Source: Saprospiraceae bacterium
GTDB lineage: Bacteria > Bacteroidota > Bacteroidia > Chitinophagales > Saprospiraceae
Reading direction: 5' to 3'
NCBI GenBank assembly: GCA_026982695.1
Contig: JALSGS010000030.1
Span: 62,001-126,000 of the forward strand
DNA: 64,000 nt
Part shown: positions 43,042-50,595 of the stretch, one piece after another
Position numbering within the stretch: position 1 is the first letter of the stretch
Layout: each line of letters starts with the position of its first letter
Program-made: the position numbers and the translations under genes
Notes under the pieces: model-generated
Seen by the model: the letters and a program-made list of their open reading frames with translations, nothing else
Told to the model about the DNA's origin: nothing
Databases searched by the model: none

Positions 43042-45603
43042 ATGAAACGATTTTTTGCCTTGCTACTGTCATGTAGCCCAATGCTGTGGGCTGGTTGCTC
43101 ACAAGCTGATATGTCGGCGGAAATACCTCAAATTGCCGTGACCTATGAGCTCATTGCAAATGGCTGGCAGGGGCAGCCACAGTACAAAGCTGCTTTTCGA
43201 CTGGAAAATCGCGGCACGTGCTCCTTGGCCGACACCGCTTGGAGCTTGTGGTTCAACCAGAGCTATCGGCCTTTAGTGGCCGATAGCACTACGGGTGGCG
43301 CGCGCATCGAACGCGTCAGTGGCGATTGGTATCGGCTGATGCCTACCCCAGGATTTCGACTGCCTCCCGACAGCAGTGTGGTAGTGACTATGGTGGGCAA
43401 ATGGAGTATTGCAAAGATATCAGATGCACCCTGTGGGCTCTACTTTACGTTTGGCGACAAGCAGGTGCCGGTAGCACAATATTCCATTGCACCATTTGTA
43501 CGACCCGAGCAAATACACCGCCTACCGGCCGATCGAGTGCCCATCCCCAATGCAGCACTCGACTTTGCCCAAAACAGTCGTGTCAGTTTGTTGCCACCAG
43601 CACAACTCACGCCGATATTGCCTACACCGTATACTTTCCAGCGAGGCCAGGACAGCGTCGTGCTCGATGCTCGACAGCTCGAAATCCACTATCAACCATC
43701 GCTGCGCCGTGAAGCAGAGCTATTAGCTGACCGACTAGCGCAACTCATGGGGCAAAGCCCCTCTCTACTACCAAGTGGCAATGGAGGTAAAGGCCACATA
43801 TTGTTGGGAGTGAGTGCTATAGGGGTGGATGGCAGGCAGCAAGAGGCCTATCACCTTTCGGCAAACGGCGTATCAGGTATAGAGATTTGGGGTAGCGATG
43901 CGGCAGGAGTATTTTACGGATGTCAGACCCTCTTGCAACTCTTCCCCATAGATGCATGGGCAAGCCCGCAATCGCGTATTGAACTGCCAGCGGTATTGGT
44001 GCAAGATGCTCCGCGTTTCAGGTGGCGCGGGATGCATCTCGACGTGGCGCGCAATTTCCACACCAAGACCAGTGTATATCGACTACTCGATGTAATGGCA
44101 TTTTACAAGCTCAATCGGCTGCATTTTCACTTGAGCAATGACGAGGGCTGGCGCCTTGAGATTCCGGGATTACCTGAACTGACGCAGGTGGGCGGCCGGC
44201 GTGGCCATACACTCGACGAAGCCGAATTCCTCCATCCGGCCTATGGATCTGGCCCCGATCCCAATGCCCCTAACAATCGCGGCTCGGGTTGGTATTCCAC
44301 TACCGACTTTGTCGAGATCTTGCGCTATGCAGCAGATCGCCATATAGAGGTAGTTCCCGAAATCGTAGTACCAGGGCATGCTCGTGCTGCTATTAAAGCT
44401 ATGGAGGCACGAGCCGAGCGCTTGCGCATCCAAGCCCAGCCACAAGCAGCTGATCAGTATTTGCTTTCCGAAACGGCCGATACATCGAAATACCTGTCTG
44501 TGCAGGGCTATGACGACAACGTCGTCAATGTGTGCCGAGAGTCGGTATATGCTTTTTTGAGCAAAGTTATCGACGAGTTGCAGGCGATGTATCGGCAGGC
44601 AGGGTTGAGATTGCACATGGTACATACGGGCGGCGACGAGGTGCCCAAAGGCACCTGGAGTGGCTCGCCCCTCTGTCACGAGTTGGTCCAGTATCGCGAT
44701 GAGCTGAAGCAAACCTATGATCTGACTTACTACTTTCGGCGCAGATTGCGCGATGTGTTGCGCATGCGCGGCTTGACTATGGCAGGGTGGGAAGAGGTAG
44801 GTATGCGCATCGATGAACGAGGTAGCCGTCCCAATCCCGAGTTTGTGTCTGATTCCATCGTGCTGTTTGTATGGAATAGCCTGTGGGGGCAAGAAGATTT
44901 AGGCTATAGGTTGGCCAATGCGGGCTATCCGGTTGTGCTGTGCAATGTGACTAATCTGTACTTCGACCTGGCATACGACAAAGACCCCAACGAACCCGGC
45001 CTGTATTGGGGAGGCTATGTCGATACGCGCAAAGCTTGGGAGTTTCAACCGCTCGACTTGTTTCGCTCTTCTTGGGTTGATCCATTGGGCCGTCCGCTGT
45101 CGCGCCAGCGACTGGCGCAACTAGAGCGACTACGACCACAGGCAAAAAGCCGTATTTTGGGCTTGCAAGCACAGCTATGGAGCGAAACCGTCAAAGGGCC
45201 AGATATGCTCGAATACTATTATTTGCCTAAAATGTTGGGATTGGCCGAACGCGCATGGGCACCTCAACCTCGATGGGTAACGCTCACCGACACAATCAGT
45301 GAAAATGCAGCCCGCATGCAAGCATGGAATGAATTTGCCAATCGGGTTGGCCAACGCGAGTTGCCGAGACTTGATTACCTCAACAATGGATATCACTATC
45401 GCATCCCACCACCTGGTGTCCGCATCGAGCAGGGTGTATTATATGCCAATGTGCGATTTCCGGGGCTTACCATCCGCTATACCACAGATGGTAGTGTGCC
45501 CACGGCACAATCGCCCGTATACAGACAGCCCGTAAGAGTGGGGCAAGCTACAGTACGAGTGGCAGTATTCGATCGTCAAGGGCGTTATCGCTTGATGCGG
45601 TGA
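43042..45603 (+). CDS. GH20 beta-N-acetylhexosaminidase, predicted lipoprotein
   Basis: A protein of about 853 residues with a lipoprotein signal (F-F-A-L-L-L-S-C-S-P-M-L-W-A-G-C). Domains: an N-terminal CHB_HEX-like sugar-binding domain (residues about 30-150), a GH20b domain, the GH20 catalytic barrel with R-G-M-H-L-D-V-A-R-N-F, W-R-L-E-I and the catalytic pair Asp532-Glu533 in H-T-G-G-D-E-V-P-K-G, and a short C-terminal Fn3-like domain (I-R-Y-T-T-D-G-S-V-P-T). It should release terminal GlcNAc or GalNAc in the envelope or from polymers outside. It is convergent to the exopolysaccharide operon with 9 bases between stops. The ORF is open to 42964 but the signal starts at 43042. Confidence 0.92.
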   Translation: MKRFFALLLSCSPMLWAGCSQADMSAEIPQIAVTYELIANGWQGQPQYKAAFRLENRGTCSLADTAWSLWFNQSYRPLVADSTTGGARIERVSGDWYRLMPTPGFRLPPDSSVVVTMVGKWSIAKISDAPCGLYFTFGDKQVPVAQYSIAPFVRPEQIHRLPADRVPIPNAALDFAQNSRVSLLPPAQLTPILPTPYTFQRGQDSVVLDARQLEIHYQPSLRREAELLADRLAQLMGQSPSLLPSGNGGKGHILLGVSAIGVDGRQQEAYHLSANGVSGIEIWGSDAAGVFYGCQTLLQLFPIDAWASPQSRIELPAVLVQDAPRFRWRGMHLDVARNFHTKTSVYRLLDVMAFYKLNRLHFHLSNDEGWRLEIPGLPELTQVGGRRGHTLDEAEFLHPAYGSGPDPNAPNNRGSGWYSTTDFVEILRYAADRHIEVVPEIVVPGHARAAIKAMEARAERLRIQAQPQAADQYLLSETADTSKYLSVQGYDDNVVNVCRESVYAFLSKVIDELQAMYRQAGLRLHMVHTGGDEVPKGTWSGSPLCHELVQYRDELKQTYDLTYYFRRRLRDVLRMRGLTMAGWEEVGMRIDERGSRPNPEFVSDSIVLFVWNSLWGQEDLGYRLANAGYPVVLCNVTNLYFDLAYDKDPNEPGLYWGGYVDTRKAWEFQPLDLFRSSWVDPLGRPLSRQRLAQLERLRPQAKSRILGLQAQLWSETVKGPDMLEYYYLPKMLGLAERAWAPQPRWVTLTDTISENAARMQAWNEFANRVGQRELPRLDYLNNGYHYRIPPPGVRIEQGVLYANVRFPGLTIRYTTDGSVPTAQSPVYRQPVRVGQATVRVAVFDRQGRYRLMR

Positions 45604-45612
45604 GCTGCTTAA

Positions 45613-47040
45613 TCAGGAATGGGGGGTGTCAAAGTCCTTGATTCGTACGATCATAGCCAACATGAGGTAGAAAATGAGGCTATTGGGTAATAGCGTAATG
45701 GCTTCTTGTGGATAGCTGGCCAATGCCAGCATAAACACACAAGTGACCAGTGCCAGATACACGAGTTTGAGTGACGGGGCATGTACCCGGTAATACCAGT
45801 ATATGCCCTGCTGTAGCGCTGCAAATAGTAGTATCATGTAGAGTAGTAGGCCTACCCAGCCGGTTTCTACTGCGAGCCGTACGTACAGGCTATCGTGTGC
45901 AAAGTTGGCCAACCATGAATCTGGGGTGAACCGCTTACCCCAATAGCCCGTACTACCCAACCCAGCACCAAAGGGGTGTGATTGAATAAAGGGCTGAATT
46001 TTTTCCTGGTTTTTCAAGCGCAATTGTAGGGAGGCATCTTCTGTAGGGCGAAAAGCTGACTGCAAGCGATAGATCACGGCGCTGTGAGTCGATTTCATCA
46101 TAAAAGCAGCACCTATCAAAAATACCGCGATACTGATCGTGAGGCTTCGCCTGTTGAGCGACAGTAGCGTGGCAAAGGCAATCCCTGCAGGCACCATTAC
46201 TACAGGCGTTCGCGAGCCCGCATAGGCAATGGCCAACCACATGCTGATGCCGCCTAGGGCTAATAGCAGGCGTTTCCACCATTGCCAGTTCCCCGCAGCT
46301 AATATGAAGCAAGCTACACTTATGTAGGCCATAAGTATGCCATAAGTCGTCGGATCACTGAAAAAGCTGAAAATGCGTAAGCGCCCCCATTGGTAGATGA
46401 GCTGAAAGCGCAGGGCATCGGCGTGTAGCCATGCCATTTCGGTAGGGGTGAATCCCAAAAATTCTTGCTTGAGGCCATACAGTGCGGCGACAAATGACCA
46501 AAAAAGAATCGCCCTGAGTGCGCGAAAAACTTCCTTGCGCGACTCAAAAGCGCGTAGTGCTACAAAGTACAATAGTAGCAACAGAGCCACACTACGCACT
46601 GTGTAGATCCAAGCTAAACGCGAGCCCGCTACCGGATTGATAGCCTGTAACAAGTTGTAGCCAATCCATATGACGATGCATAGCGAAATGGGATTGGTTG
46701 CGTAGTGCATATGCTTTTCACTTGCCAGCCGAACCAATAGCCCGAAGATGAGCCATGTCATCAGTAGATCGAGCAACGTGCCAATGGGAGCAGTGGTGTA
46801 TTTGGCCGCAAGGCCGATGAGAAAACCCGCGGCTATAGTGAGCTGGAGCCCAAAGGTCAGGTCGACCAGGGCGAAGAACAGCAAGGGCATGCCGATTATC
46901 GCAGCTGTGGCAAGCAAGGCGATCTTTAATGGCAAAAGGGCATACAGCGTCACACAACCTGCAGCAAGGCTTAGTCCCAGCCCCAGGCCGAGCCACCCGT
47001 CGAGCTTACGTTCGATGAATTGTGTGCGCAACCATCTCAC
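45613..47040 (-). CDS. O-antigen ligase/Wzy-like polymerase family protein
   Basis: A 475-residue integral membrane protein with about ten to twelve hydrophobic segments and a large loop between the last ones (F-N-Q-... L-R-L-K-N-Q-E-K-I-Q-P-F-I-Q-S-H-P-F-G-A-G-L-G-S-T-G). The segment H-P-F-G-A-G-L-G-S and S-W-L-A-N-F-A-H-D-S-L-Y-V-R-L-A-V-E-T-G matches the WzyC/O-antigen ligase family (PF04932): H-P-x-x-G-x-G and H-N-x-x-L-x-x-x-x-E-x-G. In the context of Wzc- and Wzx-like genes it is best read as the polymerase of the exopolysaccharide. It is the last gene of the leftward operon. Confidence 0.88.
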   Translation of the reverse strand: MRWLRTQFIERKLDGWLGLGLGLSLAAGCVTLYALLPLKIALLATAAIIGMPLLFFALVDLTFGLQLTIAAGFLIGLAAKYTTAPIGTLLDLLMTWLIFGLLVRLASEKHMHYATNPISLCIVIWIGYNLLQAINPVAGSRLAWIYTVRSVALLLLLYFVALRAFESRKEVFRALRAILFWSFVAALYGLKQEFLGFTPTEMAWLHADALRFQLIYQWGRLRIFSFFSDPTTYGILMAYISVACFILAAGNWQWWKRLLLALGGISMWLAIAYAGSRTPVVMVPAGIAFATLLSLNRRSLTISIAVFLIGAAFMMKSTHSAVIYRLQSAFRPTEDASLQLRLKNQEKIQPFIQSHPFGAGLGSTGYWGKRFTPDSWLANFAHDSLYVRLAVETGWVGLLLYMILLFAALQQGIYWYYRVHAPSLKLVYLALVTCVFMLALASYPQEAITLLPNSLIFYLMLAMIVRIKDFDTPHS

Positions 47041-47043
47041 AGC

Positions 47044-47151
47044 TTAAAAGATGACTACTTTCAAGAAAAAGCCCAGTAACATCAGCAAACAAAGGCCTAA
47101 GGCCACGTATTCGATAATGCGTTCTTTGGTGTTCAATTTTCTGCTTTCCAT
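47044..47151 (-). CDS. 35-residue single-helix membrane peptide in the EPS operon
   Basis: An ATG at 47151 opens a 35-codon frame: M-E-S-R-K-L-N-T-K-E-R-I-I-E-Y then one membrane helix (VALGLCLLMLLGFFLKVVIF). It overlaps the end of the glycosyltransferase gene by 19 bases and its stop lies 3 bases before the start of the polymerase gene, so its position is fixed by tight operon packing on both sides. It has charged head and clean helix as expected of a real membrane peptide, but is too short for family recognition. It may help the adjacent polymerase; this is inference. Confidence 0.6.
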   Translation of the reverse strand: MESRKLNTKERIIEYVALGLCLLMLLGFFLKVVIF

Positions 47152-48368
47152 AGCTGTTTGCATTTTGAATGTCGCGATAAGATGTCGAACAATTGATCTA
47201 CGCGTGCCTGCCAACTGTTCTGGCGCGCTATGGATAGGCGTTGTTGTTGTAGTTCCGGATTTTTATCGGCAGCGATGGCGCGATCGATGAGTTGTACAAA
47301 CTGTGCAGGGTGTTGGGCCAGGAATATCACTGGCTCGAAGGTGCAAATGTCTGCTGAAAATGCAGTGGACACTACTGCCTTGCCAGCAGCCAGATATTCG
47401 TTTATCTTCAAGGGGTAGATGCTGGCAGTAAGTGTGTTGCATGCAAAGGGCAGCAACGTACAATCGAAGTGTTGGAGCCAGGAAGGTAGCGCTTCTATGG
47501 GGCGAGGTCCCATGAAATGGACATTGGGCAAGGCACGCAAAGGAGCAATTTGCTCGCGTTGTGCGTTAATAGGGCCTACGAGTATCAGCTGTTTGTCTGG
47601 GTGGCGCTGGGCCACTTCGTGCAGTAGTGTGTAGTCGATGCGATAAGGATCGAGGTTACCCGTATATCCTATGAATGGACCAGATAGGGCTTGGAGCTCG
47701 GCAGGTCGTGGCAGGGGGTGGGCCAGAGCTTGTGCAAAACAGTCAACATCTACGGCATTGGGAAGTAAATAGGTGTGTGGGTTTAGAGGTTTTTTCAGTG
47801 TGTAGAGTCGGCGCGAGGTGACCCACACGACGTCTGCTTGACTGATGGCCTTGCGTTCGAGTTGAGGACCATGACGGGCCGTCCATGGGTCTTGTGTGAT
47901 GTCGTCCACGCATTGATACACCTGACAACAGGCTTGAGCTGCTGCTGGTAGTGTAGGTAGATAGTAGGGGTTGTAGCAGTTGATATACAGAAATTGGCGT
48001 ATGCCATGCCGATGGAGCCATTGGTACACGGCGTTCCACGCAATGCGTTCGTTGTATTGTCGCAGGTACTCGTACAATTTGCCATGTGGCAAAAAATTGA
48101 TGGGCAAGATGGGTGGGGGCTGCAATACTTTTACTTGTGGCAGCTCTGGGATACTTTTCTCGAGGGGGTGGCCACGTCGTAGCACCTTCCACCGTTTTTG
48201 CGTCAGCGGCTCGCGGCGTCGCTGCCATAGGGTGCGCCAGCTGTAAGGAGGATTGACATACCAGATGCGATGGCCTTGGCGGGCCAGCTGGCAGGCAAGG
48301 GAACGCGAAATGGAACTGTAGGGATTTTCCCAAGGGAAAAGTGTATGGTACACTACGTCGAGAGGCAT
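47133..48368 (-). CDS. Glycosyltransferase (GT-B fold)
   Basis: A protein of about 411 residues from the ATG at 48368, which overlaps the methyltransferase gene by 16 bases. It shows a GT-B-like layout: N-terminal half with S-R-S-L-A-C-Q-L-A-R-Q-G-H-R-I-W-Y-V-N-P-P, C-terminal half with G-Y-T-G-N-L-D-P-Y-R-I-D, H-P-D-K-Q-L-I-L-V-G-P, N-V-H-F-M-G-P-R-P and K-I-N-E-Y-L-A-A-G-K-A-V-V-S-T, the donor-binding loop of retaining GT4-like enzymes. TuaH-like transferases have similar starts. It probably adds one sugar of the exopolysaccharide repeat. A longer start at 48437 is possible. Confidence 0.85.
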   Translation of the reverse strand: MPLDVVYHTLFPWENPYSSISRSLACQLARQGHRIWYVNPPYSWRTLWQRRREPLTQKRWKVLRRGHPLEKSIPELPQVKVLQPPPILPINFLPHGKLYEYLRQYNERIAWNAVYQWLHRHGIRQFLYINCYNPYYLPTLPAAAQACCQVYQCVDDITQDPWTARHGPQLERKAISQADVVWVTSRRLYTLKKPLNPHTYLLPNAVDVDCFAQALAHPLPRPAELQALSGPFIGYTGNLDPYRIDYTLLHEVAQRHPDKQLILVGPINAQREQIAPLRALPNVHFMGPRPIEALPSWLQHFDCTLLPFACNTLTASIYPLKINEYLAAGKAVVSTAFSADICTFEPVIFLAQHPAQFVQLIDRAIAADKNPELQQQRLSIARQNSWQARVDQLFDILSRHSKCKQLWKAEN

Positions 48369-49198
48369 GAGTGCGCTTTTTCCAATAAGACAAACTCTTT
48401 GGTGATGAGCAAGTGTAGTGGCCAACGCCTGATCCATCCTTGAGGGATAGCTGCTATGCGGTTGAGAATGCTATGGCTTTTGCGCCAGCGCAATTGTAGG
48501 TCTGTTTGTGCCAATATGGACATCAGCTTTGGATGAGTGAGCTGATTGAGTCCCCGATAAGCCGACAATAAATCTGATTCAAGTTGCCCTACCAGTGGCT
48601 TATTGTGACGGCGGATGAGCCATAGCAACAGAGGCTCGGGCAAATATTGGCACCACGGGATGCCCACTGCATGTACTACGTGGCTGGCATAAGGGCTTTG
48701 CCAAGGTGGATAGGAGATGAAGAGCTGCCCTTCGGGAGTAAGCAGTTGAGAGAATGCGCGAAAGATTTGTGGCAGGTGTTCTATAGGAATGTGTTCGACT
48801 ACATCGTTCATGGCTATGAAGTCGAATGGACCTTCTGGAGGGTCTTCCAGGAGGTTGCGTAGCTCAAAGCGGACATTGCGCACACCATATTTGTCTTGTA
48901 ACTTTTGGGCAATAGCAAGGTGGTGTGCGTCGATGTCGATGCCTATTACTTCGCATTGCCAAGTGGTCGCATACCACAAGCTCATGCCGCCCATGCCACA
49001 GCCAAAATCCAAGATACGCTTGCCATCCAGACGGAAGTGCTGGCGCAGTAGGCGCTTGTCCACCTTGAGGTGAGGTGCATGTTCGTCGATGAAGTTGGTT
49101 TCAGCGTAGGCGATCCCTTCGGCAAACAACTCCATGGGCATATCGGCAAGCGGATGTGGTCTCATTTCATTCATGGGTAGTACGATTAGTTGTGACAT
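48353..49198 (-). CDS. Class I SAM-dependent methyltransferase
   Basis: A 281-residue methyltransferase with motif I I-L-D-F-G-C-G-M-G-G-M-S-L, the acidic E-V-I-G-I-D-I-D at strand 2, F-D-F-I-A-M-N-D-V-V-E-H-I-P at motif IV and a C-terminal half with hydrophobic stretches. In its operon it could methylate a sugar or lipid-linked intermediate of the exopolysaccharide. Start: ATG at 49198, or at 49174 (M-N-E-M-R-P-H). It overlaps the flippase gene by 32 bases. Confidence 0.88.
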   Translation of the reverse strand: MSQLIVLPMNEMRPHPLADMPMELFAEGIAYAETNFIDEHAPHLKVDKRLLRQHFRLDGKRILDFGCGMGGMSLWYATTWQCEVIGIDIDAHHLAIAQKLQDKYGVRNVRFELRNLLEDPPEGPFDFIAMNDVVEHIPIEHLPQIFRAFSQLLTPEGQLFISYPPWQSPYASHVVHAVGIPWCQYLPEPLLLWLIRRHNKPLVGQLESDLLSAYRGLNQLTHPKLMSILAQTDLQLRWRKSHSILNRIAAIPQGWIRRWPLHLLITKEFVLLEKAHSCLST

Positions 49199-50564
49199 GT
49201 GGCTGGGCCTGAGTGGAGGCCGTCGTCTTTGTGGTGCCAGCTCGGTTGCACTGCACTAACGCAATACCTTTTTGGGCAAAAGCCCAACTGTGTACAAAGC
49301 ACCGCCACCACCTCACGTCCAAGTGTTTGCGCAGTTGCCATTGCATCAAGAGGAAGAGTATGAAGTAAGTGAGTAGTGTGCCCCAGGCAGCACCGATTAC
49401 GCCCATTGCATTGATAAACAGAAAGTTGCATGCCATATTGAGTAGTGCTCCCAGAAGGGTGAGCTGAAAATTGAGGCGTTGGTGGCCAATGGCGTCCATG
49501 ATTGTACCAAACTGGACGGCAAAGGGCAGAAAGAGTGCAAACAGTATGGTAATGCGCAGTATGGGCACTGATTGGGCATAACCAGGACCAGCAATGAACT
49601 GGATGCACCAGGGTGCAGTAAGCCATACACCTATTACGGCAGGTACTAATGGGGTCAAAATGGCACCTACTGCTTTTTCGTATAGGATACCTACAGCTTT
49701 TAGGCCTTGTGCCTCGACGCGTAGAGCGGACTGAGGAAAGACAAGGCTGGCTAGGCTATGTGTGGGTACATCTGCTAAGTTGTTGATCTTGATTGCGGCT
49801 TCGTAGAGGGCTATTCCCGTAGCCCCTGCATTGGGCAGAATGCCAAGCATGAGCTTGTCGATGCTCCGGTAGAGCATAGTGCTGAGATTGGTACCCAAGG
49901 TGTATTTGCCAAAAGCCAGCAAAGTGCGCATCCATTGCTTGTCGGGCTTTTGCGGACGGCACAAATAAGGCCAAGCTGTAAAGGTGGCTACGCATGAGCC
50001 AGCAGTAGCCGCACCAACTTGTGCCCAAGCTAAATAGTGTAGTGGCGGAGAGAGCTCTTGCCACCAGAAATAGAGAACAACTAAAAAAAATGTGAGCTGG
50101 CGCACCACATTGCTGTAAAATACCCCTTTGAACGATAGTTGTGCTTGCTGTACGAAATTGAAATGAAAAAACGGAGTGAGTAATAGAGTAGTAAGTGCAT
50201 AGATGCGCAGCAGCGAGGCAAGTAAAGGCAGTTGCAGACTGTGGGCAAGTAGCGGTGCACTTACCCACACGCCCATGCTGATTGTAGCGGCCAACAACAG
50301 GTGAAGCGTCAATGAAGCATAGAACACGGTATTGTAGGTCGGTCCTTGAGCGGGCGCTAAATGCTTGACCAGCCCGTTCTGAATAAGACCTATACGCCCT
50401 ACTTCTAGTATAGATGTGAGCGTGAGCAACAGGGCCCATGTGCCCATAGCCTCCTTGTCGAGTAGGCGGAAAAGCATCCAAAGACTGCCTAGACTGATCA
50501 GGAGTGCGCTGCCTTTTTCCAATAGGGAAAAGATGCCAGACTTGAGCCAAAATGATGCTTTCAA
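49167..50564 (-). CDS. Polysaccharide flippase, Wzx/MOP superfamily
   Basis: A 465-residue membrane protein with about twelve or more helices in the pattern of polysaccharide_synt/Wzx flippases: opening W-L-K-S-G-I-F-S-L-L-E-K-G-S-A-L-L-I-S-L-G, then M-G-T-W-A-L-L-L-T-L-T-S-I-L-E-V-G-R-I-G-L-I-Q-N-G, the mid-protein F-G-K-Y-T-L-G-T-N-L-S-T-M-L-Y-R-S-I-D-K-L-M-L-G. It should move the lipid-linked repeat unit across the inner membrane. The C-terminal 25 residues are polar. It follows the Wzc-like gene after 31 bases. Confidence 0.9.
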   Translation of the reverse strand: MKASFWLKSGIFSLLEKGSALLISLGSLWMLFRLLDKEAMGTWALLLTLTSILEVGRIGLIQNGLVKHLAPAQGPTYNTVFYASLTLHLLLAATISMGVWVSAPLLAHSLQLPLLASLLRIYALTTLLLTPFFHFNFVQQAQLSFKGVFYSNVVRQLTFFLVVLYFWWQELSPPLHYLAWAQVGAATAGSCVATFTAWPYLCRPQKPDKQWMRTLLAFGKYTLGTNLSTMLYRSIDKLMLGILPNAGATGIALYEAAIKINNLADVPTHSLASLVFPQSALRVEAQGLKAVGILYEKAVGAILTPLVPAVIGVWLTAPWCIQFIAGPGYAQSVPILRITILFALFLPFAVQFGTIMDAIGHQRLNFQLTLLGALLNMACNFLFINAMGVIGAAWGTLLTYFILFLLMQWQLRKHLDVRWWRCFVHSWAFAQKGIALVQCNRAGTTKTTASTQAQPHVTTNRTTHE

Positions 50565-50595
50565 TTTCTTGTTTTTTATTGTTGTCCTTAAATGA

